DNA of 64,000 nucleotides from Flavisolibacter ginsengisoli DSM 18119 (lineage in GTDB: Bacteria > Bacteroidota > Bacteroidia > Chitinophagales > Chitinophagaceae). A program made the translations under genes and the position numbers. The notes below the pieces were generated by a model. That model had not been told where the DNA came from. It worked only from the letters and a program-made list of their open reading frames with translations, and did no database searches. Below are positions 1 through 8,348 of this stretch, one piece after another; the stretch's first letter is position 1; each line of letters opens with the position of its first letter. Location of the stretch: contig NZ_FQUU01000004.1 in assembly GCF_900129295.1 (NCBI RefSeq), positions 1 to 64,000 on the forward strand, in the 5' to 3' direction.

Positions 1-96
1 AAAAGCCCACCAGGGCAGTGGCAAACTTATAAGAAGATGGTAACTGGCTTTATTTATAAGAATATTGGGTTTTTTAAGGCATGTACCGAACGCATA

Positions 97-137
97 ATAA
101 AAAAGTACCAACCTCCTTAAACAAAAAGTTGGTACTA
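97..137 (-). terminator. Rho-independent terminator, minus strand
   Basis: Arms GTACCAAC (105-112) and GTTGGTAC (128-135) pair perfectly. On the minus strand the stem is followed by TTTTTTATTA. No minus-strand protein gene lies immediately upstream, so it may end a small RNA or a gene that has been lost. The 140-210 segment before it is itself rich in short inverted repeats, for example GTGCAG/CTGCAC and TGCT/AGCA. Confidence 0.6.
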
Positions 138-236
138 TGCTATCGGAGCAAGCTATTCCTTGTGCAGATGCTCCCCAGCAGAGCTGCACTCCGCTTGGCT
201 TGCTAAACAAAATTATCTAACTTAATTATTAACTAC

Positions 237-345
237 TGTAAACTTATTCTGGAATAAAGTGTAAACCAAAAATGGTGTACCTGCTAAAATGACAACCATT
301 ATTGGAATAACATTAAAAAGTGACAACCTATTTTGGAACTACACA
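237..345. repeat. Four degenerate ~20-bp repeats, IS21-end-like
   Basis: Repeats begin at 237 (TGTAAACTTATTCTGGAATA), 260 (TGTAAACC...), 290 (TGACAACCATTATTGGAATA) and 321 (TGACAACCTATTTTGGAAC). The shared pattern is TG-A-AC, an AT-rich centre, then GGAA or GGTGTA. Multiple terminal repeats of this shape are characteristic of IS21-family ends in Bacteroidota (family knowledge from memory). No istA or istB reading frame is present, so this would be a solitary remnant or the end of an element lying beyond the window. Confidence 0.35.
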
Positions 346-376
346 GAAGTTACCTGCGTTATGTAACGGCTATGTG

Positions 377-440
377 CCGCCTATGTGCCGCCTATGTAAC
401 GGCTCTGCAACGGCTCTTTAAAGAGGCGGCACAAAGGCGG
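377..440. repeat. GC-rich inverted repeat with internal direct repeats
   Basis: CCGCCTATGTGCCGCC (377-392) and GGCGGCACAAAGGCGG (425-440) are inverted copies with one mismatch. Around them, ATGTAACGGCT (361 and 394) and the 11-mer TATGTGCCGCC (371 and 382) are repeated directly. The segment stands out from the AT-rich surroundings. It is not followed by a T-run, so it is not a typical terminator. Confidence 0.6.
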
Positions 441-634
441 TATATACTCAAAAGAAACCTAAAATAGATACATGGCATTATGACTGTTATATAAGTAACA
501 GCTTAATTAAGAATTGACCTTCTCATGTGGATAATTAAATTTCTATTCATACTCACCCGGACCATATTACCTATATTTTGATACGCCACTACATTAAAAG
601 AGTAATATTTTAGCCTTGAAATATTATTTGCTAT

Positions 635-2320
635 ATGATGTCTGAACTACGAACCAAATACGACCCTGTAAAATACAAGACTCCCAGGGGCAACAATTTA
701 CATTGTAAGGGTTGGATACAAGAAGCTGCATTAAGAATGCTGTTGAATAATCTTGATCCTGAGGTGGCGGAAAGGCCGGATGACCTGATCGTATATGGCG
801 GAAGGGGAAAGGCTGCCAGGAATTTTGAAGCGCTGGACAGGATCATTGCCTCCCTGAAAGTTCTGGAAAATGATGAATCCCTGCTTATTCAGAGCGGAAA
901 ACCTGTTGGTATTTTAAAAACGCATAAGGATGCCCCCCGGGTATTGATTTCCAATTCACAACTGGTGCCAAACTGGGCCAACTGGAAACATTTTGATGAA
1001 CTGGAAAGAAAAGGATTGATCATGTATGGTCAAATGACAGCGGGTAGTTGGATATATATTGGATCACAAGGAATTGTGCAGGGTACATACGAAACCTATG
1101 CTGCTGTAGCTAATAAAGATTTTGGGGGCTCACTGAAGGGTACTTTAAATGTGACGGCAGGCCTAGGAGGTATGGGAGGTGCACAACCCCTGGCCATAAC
1201 TATGAATGGTGGTGTAGCATTGATAGCTGAAGTGGAGGAATGGCGTATTGAAAAAAGGCTGGAGACAAGGTACCTTGATCAAAAGATAACAGATATTGAC
1301 GAAGCAATTGATGTTGCCATAAAGGCAAGGGAATCCGGGAAAGCCCTGAGCATAGGAGTATTATGCAATGCGGTTCATTTATTAGAGCGATTAGTGGAAC
1401 GCAATATTATTCCTGATACACTCACCGATCAAACCTCTGCCCATGATCCTTTGATTGGATACTGGCCGCATGAGATAAGCTATGAAGAAGCCAAACAACT
1501 TAGAACAGATGATCCTGAACGATATATTGCCCTGGCATATAACTCCATGTACAGGCATGTGCAATTGATGTTGACGTTGCAGCAAAAGGGTGCTGTTACA
1601 TTTGATTATGGAAATAATATCAGGGCAAGGGCAAAAGAAAAAGGCCTTGACAATGCATTTGATTTTCCTGGTTTTGTACCAGCTTATATCAGGCCACTTT
1701 TTTGTGAAGGAAAAGGTCCGTTCAGGTGGGCGGCATTGAGCGGTGACCCTTCAGATATTGCTGTAACAGATGAATTAATTGCAGGTATGTTTCCTGAAAA
1801 TGCTTCCTTACAGCGATGGCTTCAGCTTGCAAAAGAACGGATAGCCTTCCAGGGCCTTCCTGCACGTATTTGCTGGTTGGGACAAGGGGAAAGAGAACAA
1901 GCTGGTCTTGCTTTTAATGAGTTGGTAAGAACCGGTAAAGTGAAAGCACCTATTGTTATTGGCAGAGATCACCTGGATACTGGTTCTGTTGCTTCTCCTA
2001 ACAGGGAAACTGAAGCCATGATGGATGGAAGTGATGCTATTGCAGACTGGCCAATATTAAATGCGCTTGTCAATACAGCCGGTGGGGCAAGTTGGGTAAG
2101 CCTGCACCATGGGGGTGGTGTTGGAATGGGGTATAGTATTCATGCAGGTATGGTGATAGTGGCAGACGGAACAGAAGATGCTGCTAAAAGACTGAGCAGG
2201 GTATTGCGCAATGACCCGGGAATCGGTGTGATACGTCATGCTGATGCTGGTTACGAATTGGCGATGGAAACCGCAGAAAAAAACGGTCTAAATTTAGAAT
2301 CGAGACTGGAAGGGCAATAA
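635..2320 (+). CDS. hutU: Urocanate hydratase (urocanase)
   Basis: This 561-aa cytosolic enzyme adds water to urocanate to give 4-imidazolone-5-propionate, the second step of histidine degradation. Length and sequence fit the urocanase family throughout. The NAD-binding glycine-rich stretch [14 protein letters not shown] lies near residue 175, ICWLGQGER near 412 carries the conserved active-site region, and the C-terminal part has [10 protein letters not shown] and a glycine/histidine-rich [11 protein letters not shown] segment. Two ATG codons are adjacent at 635 and 638; either could be used. The pathway partners hutI and hutG follow downstream on the same strand but are separated from it by a lipoprotein gene and otsAB. 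No hutH (histidine ammonia-lyase) is in the window. Confidence 0.97.
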   Translation: MMSELRTKYDPVKYKTPRGNNLHCKGWIQEAALRMLLNNLDPEVAERPDDLIVYGGRGKAARNFEALDRIIASLKVLENDESLLIQSGKPVGILKTHKDAPRVLISNSQLVPNWANWKHFDELERKGLIMYGQMTAGSWIYIGSQGIVQGTYETYAAVANKDFGGSLKGTLNVTAGLGGMGGAQPLAITMNGGVALIAEVEEWRIEKRLETRYLDQKITDIDEAIDVAIKARESGKALSIGVLCNAVHLLERLVERNIIPDTLTDQTSAHDPLIGYWPHEISYEEAKQLRTDDPERYIALAYNSMYRHVQLMLTLQQKGAVTFDYGNNIRARAKEKGLDNAFDFPGFVPAYIRPLFCEGKGPFRWAALSGDPSDIAVTDELIAGMFPENASLQRWLQLAKERIAFQGLPARICWLGQGEREQAGLAFNELVRTGKVKAPIVIGRDHLDTGSVASPNRETEAMMDGSDAIADWPILNALVNTAGGASWVSLHHGGGVGMGYSIHAGMVIVADGTEDAAKRLSRVLRNDPGIGVIRHADAGYELAMETAEKNGLNLESRLEGQ

Positions 2321-2437
2321 TGTTTTAATAAAGAATGGTTGCTATAAATGCACTTTGTATTAGGCCAGGTATTATTACCAGGTAAAAAAACCTGTGTGGG
2401 ATAGCAAAAACACTTATTTGTTTTGCAGGCTGCTGTT

Positions 2438-2445
2438 TACTTTTG
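2438..2445 (+). promoter_or_regulatory. Bacteroidota promoter -7 box for the lipoprotein at 2538
   Basis: TACTTTTG matches the Bacteroidota -7 consensus TAnnTTTG exactly. A TTTG at 2417-2420 sits 17 bases upstream and fits the -33 element. This would place the transcription start near 2452 and give the downstream lipoprotein gene a leader of roughly 85 bases. Confidence 0.6.
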
Positions 2446-2537
2446 TTCAAGGAAAAAAAATTAATATCCTTATTTAAACTTTATTGAAATCACTGCGTCT
2501 ATCTGTGATCAATAAACGAAAAACTAAAACAAGCCCT

Positions 2538-3470
2538 ATGCGAATGAATCTGCGCCTGATGTCTCTATTGACATTAACACTATTCACCACTTTTATTGCC
2601 TGTAAAAAAGATTCCAGCACCACCCAGCAGGACCCAGGACCTGAACTGACTGTTCACGCTGAAGACCAGGCTCGCATATCAGGCGAGATGGATGCTGTGG
2701 ATTATGATTTGAATGTAGCTCTTGAGAACAACCCGACATTCAGCGGAAGGATGTACGAAATGAATAGCCTTTGTGGTGCCGATGTAATACCTGATACATT
2801 AAGCAATCCGCGCAAAATAACTATTACCTATAATGGGGAAGATTGCGAAGGTTTGCATTCGCGCACTGGTAATATAATCATTTCCATGCCTGCGGGTGTT
2901 CATTGGAAAGATGCAGGTGCTGCACTTACTGTTACTTATCAAAACTATAAGGTGACACGCCTGAGCGATAATAAAAGCATTACGATTAACGGAAGCCACC
3001 TGCTTACCAATGTAAGTGGGGGATTGCTTTACCAGCTTCCAACACGTCAAACGATCACCCATACTATTGGAAGCAGCAATCTTTCCATCACTTTTGATGA
3101 TGGAACTAAAAGAGACTGGAGCGTAGCCCGTAAAAGGGTGTATAGCTATAATGGCGGTGCGCCTCTGATCACCATTTATGGAACGCATACTGAAGGTAGC
3201 CAGACAGGAATTGCTGATTGGGGAACAGACAGGTTCGGACGGACTTTCAGCACTGCCATCACACAACCATTAGTGATCAGCTCTGATTGTGATTTTAGAT
3301 TGACAAGCGGACAAGTATTACATACCAGGCAGGGATCCACAGCAGTGGTAACCTTTGGTCTTGATAAAAACGGTAATGCTACTTCATGCCCTGCTACCGG
3401 AAGTTATTATTTTAAATTGGTATGGACAGGAGCAGGCGGCAATTCGCAAACCTTTATAGCACCTTATTAA
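2538..3470 (+). CDS. Putative secreted lipoprotein, function unknown
   Basis: The frame is open from a TTG at 2484, but ATG 2538 (310 aa) puts a normal lipoprotein signal at the N-terminus: a short basic start, a hydrophobic run LMSLLTLTLFTTF, then the lipobox-like IACKK with the likely acylated Cys. The mature part begins with a Ser/Thr/Gln-rich linker and appears rich in beta strands (for example SITFDDGTKRDWSVARKRVYSYNGG). A Cys-containing C-terminal region follows. I do not recognise a named domain. It is probably anchored in an envelope membrane. It lies between hutU and otsAB with its own promoter-like box and a terminator, so it looks like a separate transcription unit. Confidence 0.8.
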   Translation: MRMNLRLMSLLTLTLFTTFIACKKDSSTTQQDPGPELTVHAEDQARISGEMDAVDYDLNVALENNPTFSGRMYEMNSLCGADVIPDTLSNPRKITITYNGEDCEGLHSRTGNIIISMPAGVHWKDAGAALTVTYQNYKVTRLSDNKSITINGSHLLTNVSGGLLYQLPTRQTITHTIGSSNLSITFDDGTKRDWSVARKRVYSYNGGAPLITIYGTHTEGSQTGIADWGTDRFGRTFSTAITQPLVISSDCDFRLTSGQVLHTRQGSTAVVTFGLDKNGNATSCPATGSYYFKLVWTGAGGNSQTFIAPY

Positions 3471-3491
3471 TCATTCACATAGCAGTTCTCA

Positions 3492-3520
3492 AAACCGTGG
3501 GTAAAACTCACGGTTTTTTT
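3492..3520 (+). terminator. Rho-independent terminator after the 2538 lipoprotein
   Basis: AACCGTGGGT and ACTCACGGTT form a stem with one mismatch around an AAA loop, followed by seven T residues. It separates the lipoprotein gene from otsAB. Confidence 0.85.
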
Positions 3521-3602
3521 GTTTCCCTTTAAGGTATAAAAGAAAGCTCATCAGTTCAATGGTCTAATTTTTGGACGTCATATAGGGCATTAGACTGGAT
3601 TC

Positions 3603-5834
3603 ATGAGCAGATTAATAATTATTTCTAACAGGTTGCCCTTTTCAATAGACAAGGAAGGAGATCGCATGACCGTCCGGCAAAGCTCGGGTGGACTGGTATC
3701 AGCCATCAAAAGCTATTTTGAAAGAGAACAGGGCCACTCAACAGGTTATACACATAAGATCTGGGTAGGAAGTATGGATTCCAGCCTGGAAGACTGGGAA
3801 AATGTACAAAAGCAGGGAAATGTTAATGAAGATTTCGAGATAATTCCATTGTTTCCTCCCAAAGAGTGTTATGACGATTTTTACAATGGCTTTTCAAATT
3901 CCACACTGTGGCCGCTTTTCCACTATTTCCCTTCATTAGTTGAAAATAAAAAGGAATATTTTGAAGCCTATAAAAGGGTAAACCAATTATTTGCTGATAA
4001 AATTCTTGATTTCGTAGAGCCGGGAGATGTGATTTGGGTGCATGATTACCAATTAATGCTCCTACCGCAAATGCTTAGGGAAAAACTCCCTGATGCGGCC
4101 ATTGGATTCTTTCTTCATATACCATTTCCTTCTTACGAGATATTCAGGCTGATGCCAACGAATTGGAAAAAACCAATTCTTGAGGGAATGCTTGGTGCCG
4201 ACCTGGTTGGTTTTCATACACATGAATATGTGCAACATTTCCTTCATTCAGCTAAGATGATCCTGAAAGTGGAGTCACAATTCAACAATATTCAATACAG
4301 GGACAGGCTTATTAAGACTGACCTGTTTCCAATAGGTATTGATTATGAAAAATTCAGGGAAGCATGCATTGATGAAACCGTGGTGGAAATAGGCACCAGC
4401 CTTGAGGAAAGGTTTTATAATCAAAAACTGATCTTTTCTGTTGACAGGCTGGATTATACAAAAGGGCTTAATTACAGGCTTGATGGATTTGAAGTGTTTC
4501 TCAATAAATATCCCAAATGGAGAGAGAAAGTAGTGTTCATTTTAAATGTGATTCCATCAAGGGATGCCATCCAAACATATAGTGAAAAGAAAGGAAGCAT
4601 TGAAGAAAAGGTTAGTACCATTAATGGAAAGTTTTCAACGCTGCATTGGCAGCCCCTGATATACAGGTACAACCATTTGACATTTGAAGAATTGTGCGCT
4701 TTATACCAGGTGGCAGATGTTGCACTGATCACGCCCTTAAGAGATGGAATGAACCTGGTGGCTAAGGAATATGTTGCCAGTTGTATTGACAAGGGCGTGT
4801 TGATATTAAGTGAGCTTACCGGTGCAGCCAATGAACTCAATGAAGCCTTATTGGTAAATCCAACGGATGTAGATGAAGTGGCCTCCGCCATTGATACGGC
4901 ATTGAACATGCCTTTAGTGGAACAGCGTTCCAGGTTATCGTATATGCAAAGACGTTTGAAAAATTATGACGTTTTTAAATGGATGGATGAATTTTTAGAT
5001 TGCCTTATAGAAACTAAAAAAGAACAGGAGTCAGTAAAAGTGAATTTATTAAAAGAAACAACCATTGCACAGATCCAGGATGATTTTAATAATGCCAGTA
5101 AGCGTTGCATCCTTTTGGATTATGACGGAACCCTTGCACCTTACCAGAAAGTGCCTTCGTTAGCCTTGCCAAGTGATGACCTGCTGCAGTTATTAAAACA
5201 ATTATCCTCAGATCCTGCCAATGACATGATCATTATAAGTGGGAGAGATGCTCAAACCCTGGATAACTGGCTGGGACATCTGCCATTGACGCTGGTAGCC
5301 GAACATGGTGCGTATGTAAAATACAAGAATGAAGAATGGCGGGAGTATATCACTGTTCCCAATGAATGGAAAGACCAGATACGCCCATTGATGCAATTAT
5401 TTGTAGACCGCTGCGCTGGTTCTTTTATAGAAGAAAAGAACAGTACATTGGCCTGGCACTATAGAAATACGCAACAGGAACTGGGTTTTTCCAGGTCAAG
5501 GGAATTAAGAAACAGCCTGATGCAACTCATTACAAATACACCACTGCAGGTGATCGATGGTAACAAAGTGTTGGAGGTAAGAATGATTGGTGTGGACAAA
5601 GGAGCAACAGCCATGAATCTCATTAATTACCTGAACCCTGACTTTATCTTATGCATTGGTGATGATACTACAGATGAAGACATGTTTCGTTCATTGCGTG
5701 AAAGAGGATATACTATAAAAATTGGCAGGGGAAATACTGCAGCCCAGTATACCATTATGTCCCAAAGAGAGGTATATCCTTTTCTAAGCAGGTTTATTAA
5801 GCCCATTGCTAAACAACAAGCCCAGTTAACGTAA
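3603..5834 (+). CDS. otsAB: Bifunctional trehalose-6-phosphate synthase/phosphatase
   Basis: A 743-aa cytosolic fusion. Residues ~1-465 are a GT20 trehalose-6-phosphate synthase (UDP-glucose plus glucose-6-phosphate to trehalose-6-P): N-terminal LIIISNRLPF, WVHDYQLMLLP, HIPFPSYEIFR and the C-terminal PLRDGMNLVAKEYVAS are all present. Residues ~495-743 are an OtsB-type HAD phosphatase: motif I DYDGTLAP, motif II IISGRD, and motif IV GDDTTDEDMF. Together they make trehalose, an osmolyte and stress protectant. This fusion order is common in Bacteroidota. The gene stands between a lipoprotein and hutI and interrupts the hut genes; hutI begins 58 bases after it, so they could be cotranscribed. Confidence 0.96.
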   Translation: MSRLIIISNRLPFSIDKEGDRMTVRQSSGGLVSAIKSYFEREQGHSTGYTHKIWVGSMDSSLEDWENVQKQGNVNEDFEIIPLFPPKECYDDFYNGFSNSTLWPLFHYFPSLVENKKEYFEAYKRVNQLFADKILDFVEPGDVIWVHDYQLMLLPQMLREKLPDAAIGFFLHIPFPSYEIFRLMPTNWKKPILEGMLGADLVGFHTHEYVQHFLHSAKMILKVESQFNNIQYRDRLIKTDLFPIGIDYEKFREACIDETVVEIGTSLEERFYNQKLIFSVDRLDYTKGLNYRLDGFEVFLNKYPKWREKVVFILNVIPSRDAIQTYSEKKGSIEEKVSTINGKFSTLHWQPLIYRYNHLTFEELCALYQVADVALITPLRDGMNLVAKEYVASCIDKGVLILSELTGAANELNEALLVNPTDVDEVASAIDTALNMPLVEQRSRLSYMQRRLKNYDVFKWMDEFLDCLIETKKEQESVKVNLLKETTIAQIQDDFNNASKRCILLDYDGTLAPYQKVPSLALPSDDLLQLLKQLSSDPANDMIIISGRDAQTLDNWLGHLPLTLVAEHGAYVKYKNEEWREYITVPNEWKDQIRPLMQLFVDRCAGSFIEEKNSTLAWHYRNTQQELGFSRSRELRNSLMQLITNTPLQVIDGNKVLEVRMIGVDKGATAMNLINYLNPDFILCIGDDTTDEDMFRSLRERGYTIKIGRGNTAAQYTIMSQREVYPFLSRFIKPIAKQQAQLT

Positions 5835-5892
5835 TAGGCAGTTTTTCATTAAATATTGCTAAACAAGGCATACAATGTTATTTTAGCAATGT

Positions 5893-7131
5893 ATGACCAC
5901 ATTAATCTATGATATTGGCACTTTGGTCAATGTTAGGCAGGCCCATACTCTTTTATATGGGAAAAATTTAGCGCTACTGCCCTGTATTCACAATGCATTT
6001 CTTATTGTTGAAGATGGGAGGATAACGGACTACGGGCGCATGGAAGACCTGTTTTTCCCTGTAACTGATTTTACGTTCCATTATAGCGCTGAAGGACGAT
6101 GTATTCTTCCTTCATATTGTGACAGTCATACGCACCTGGTGTTTGCAGGTAGCAGGGAAGATGAATTCGTGGATAAAATAAAAGGATTAAGCTACAGCGA
6201 AATAGCGGCTAAGGGTGGCGGCATTTTGAATTCCGCAAGAAAACTACAGGAAACATCTGAAGAATTCTTATATCAACAATCTTATAAAAGGCTGCAGGAG
6301 ATTATCCGGACGGGTACAGGTGCAGTGGAGATCAAAAGCGGTTACGGATTAACAGTAGAGGATGAATTGAAAATGTTGAAGGTGATCCGGAGATTAAAGG
6401 AAAGTTCACCAATCCCTGTTAGGTCAACCTTCCTCGGTGCACATGCACTTCCAGAGAAATATAAAGACAACAGGGAAGGGTATATACAATTGATCATTGA
6501 AGAAATGTTGCCCCGGGTAAGTAAGGAAGGCCTTGCCGATTACATAGATGTCTTTTGTGAAAAAGGGTTTTATACGCCTGAAGAAACCAAAAAGATATGC
6601 CGGGCAGGTAAAGAATTTGGATTAAAGCCAAAAATACATGCTAACCAGTTATATGCATCAGGTGGGGTGCAGGCAGGTGTTGAATTAAATGCTGTTTCAG
6701 TAGACCACCTTGAATCAATGGACGATGATGCGATCGTTTCCCTGGCACATTCCAATACCATCGGCACTTTATTACCTACAGCAGCATTTTTCTTACGAAT
6801 GCCTTATCAACCGGCAAGAAAATTAATTGACAGCAACTGTGCCATTGCACTGGCATCCGACTTCAATCCCGGTTCTTCACCTTCAGGCAATATGAATTTT
6901 GTAGTAGCCATAAGTTGTATTCAAATGCGCATGCTTCCGGAAGAAGCTATCAATGCATCCACACTAAATGGTGCTTATGCCATGGAATTACAGGATGAAG
7001 TAGGAAGTATTAGTAAAGGGAAAAGAGCTAACCTGGTGATGACCGTTCCGGTTCCTTCCATACAATACCTGCCTTATTCATTTGGCAGCAATCTTATTGA
7101 AAAGGTTATGGTGAATGGAGAGTTCATATAA
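5893..7131 (+). CDS. hutI: Imidazolonepropionase
   Basis: This 412-aa amidohydrolase-fold enzyme opens the ring of imidazolone-5-propionate to N-formimidoyl-L-glutamate, step three of histidine degradation. Visible metal and substrate motifs are HTHLVFAG (HxH, ~residue 78), FLGAHALP, KIHANQLYASGG, the DHLES segment and SDFNPGSSPSGNMN near the C-terminus. Length is normal for the family. It starts 58 bases after otsAB and is followed after 161 bases by hutG. Confidence 0.97.
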   Translation: MTTLIYDIGTLVNVRQAHTLLYGKNLALLPCIHNAFLIVEDGRITDYGRMEDLFFPVTDFTFHYSAEGRCILPSYCDSHTHLVFAGSREDEFVDKIKGLSYSEIAAKGGGILNSARKLQETSEEFLYQQSYKRLQEIIRTGTGAVEIKSGYGLTVEDELKMLKVIRRLKESSPIPVRSTFLGAHALPEKYKDNREGYIQLIIEEMLPRVSKEGLADYIDVFCEKGFYTPEETKKICRAGKEFGLKPKIHANQLYASGGVQAGVELNAVSVDHLESMDDDAIVSLAHSNTIGTLLPTAAFFLRMPYQPARKLIDSNCAIALASDFNPGSSPSGNMNFVVAISCIQMRMLPEEAINASTLNGAYAMELQDEVGSISKGKRANLVMTVPVPSIQYLPYSFGSNLIEKVMVNGEFI

Positions 7132-7292
7132 GTTATTATTACTTCCAAAAATTTTAGCTGGTTATTCATGCATTCAGTCGGCCTGGGAAACACTTAAATA
7201 TAAATTCCATATTTATTTGGATTATCATATTATTTAAAAAGAAAAATGATGAAATTGTGGGTCTTGAATTATAAGATCCTAAAGAAATTAAT

Positions 7293-8348
7293 ATGAACCT
7301 AACTCATTTTAAAAGTTATACCAAACAGGATGTACTTTCTTTTGTTAAGATCCGGCGCTTTGAAACCAAATTGGGTGAAAGGGTACAGGTGCTCAATGAT
7401 CCATCTGCAATTGTTGATTCCCTAAAGAATCTTACGGCCCGTTATGTGGTCATTGGCATACCTGAAGATATTGGCATACAGGCAAACTATGGCACTGCAG
7501 GCACCAGTACTGCATGGCTTTCCTTCCTGCAATCATTTCTGAACATTCAAAGCAATGATTTTTTGGAAGGGGGTGAAGTGGCCGTGATCGGCCATTTTGA
7601 TTTTGGTGACATTCAGTTTGTTATTGATAAAAACGCGCATACTGAAGAAGAAAAAATTGAAGCCTACAGGCATGCCGTGAATGCAATTGATGAAGAAGTA
7701 GAAGGCCTGGTAAAACAAATCACTGCCAACAATAAAATTCCTATTGTAATTGGTGGCGGGCATAACAATGCTTATCCTATAATCAAAGGCAGCGCCAAGG
7801 GTTTATTGCAGGCCCAAAAAATCAGTCTTGCGCAAATAAATTGTGTAAACCTGGATGCCCATACCGATTACCGTCCCCAGGAAGGAAGGCATAGTGGTAA
7901 CGCCTTTAGGTATGCAGAAGAGGACAATTTCTTGCAGAAATATTGTATAGTAGGTATTCATGAAAATTACCTGCCACAGAATGTATGGGTTGACATTGTC
8001 AACAATCCTTTTATCGATTGCATAACATTTGAAGACATATTTATTCATGAGAAGCGAAGCTTCCGCCAGGCAGTTTCACATGCCATAGAATTTACAGAAG
8101 ATAACTATGCAGGCATTGAGCTTGACCTGGATAGTGTAGAAGATGTTTTAAGTAGTGCCTGTTCTCCTTCAGGTGTGAGCGTTTTAAATGCGAGGCAATA
8201 TGTGAATTTATGTGCCGCACATGTGAAGGCGGCCTACCTGCACATATGTGAAGGAGCTACCAGGCTGAATAATGGAAAGACGAATGATTCAACCGGTAAA
8301 CTGATAAGCTACCTTGTAAGTGATTTTATAAAGATGCACGAGGTTTAA
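7293..8348 (+). CDS. hutG: Formimidoylglutamase, arginase family
   Basis: A 351-aa ureohydrolase-fold protein. Binuclear manganese-site motifs of the arginase family are visible: GGGHNNAYP (~residue 153), NLDAHTDYRP (~189) and the late ELDLDSVEDV. Next to hutI it most likely hydrolyses N-formimidoyl-glutamate to glutamate and formamide. Agmatinase-like activity on another guanidino substrate cannot be excluded from sequence alone, but context argues against it. The stop codon shares four bases with the stop of the convergent ABC-F gene, and there is no terminator hairpin between them. Confidence 0.9.
   Translation: MNLTHFKSYTKQDVLSFVKIRRFETKLGERVQVLNDPSAIVDSLKNLTARYVVIGIPEDIGIQANYGTAGTSTAWLSFLQSFLNIQSNDFLEGGEVAVIGHFDFGDIQFVIDKNAHTEEEKIEAYRHAVNAIDEEVEGLVKQITANNKIPIVIGGGHNNAYPIIKGSAKGLLQAQKISLAQINCVNLDAHTDYRPQEGRHSGNAFRYAEEDNFLQKYCIVGIHENYLPQNVWVDIVNNPFIDCITFEDIFIHEKRSFRQAVSHAIEFTEDNYAGIELDLDSVEDVLSSACSPSGVSVLNARQYVNLCAAHVKAAYLHICEGATRLNNGKTNDSTGKLISYLVSDFIKMHEV

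Larger units (their letters stand above)
1..634. other. Gene-free left end with degenerate repeats
   Basis: No reading frame here resembles a protein. Three things stand out: a hairpin at 105-135 followed on the minus strand by a T-run (terminator-like); four degenerate ~20-bp repeats at 237-340 that resemble the multiple terminal repeats of IS21-family elements; and a GC-rich pair of inverted 16-mers at 377-392 and 425-440. The last ~100 bases should contain the hutU promoter, but the candidate box TATATTTTG near 573 has an off-consensus spacing, so no promoter is called. Confidence 0.5.

Noticed and set aside
2799-3266. 155-aa antisense frame in the lipoprotein gene at 2538
   Set aside because: No signal, domain or promoter; it lies wholly inside a gene with a good lipoprotein signal and terminator.
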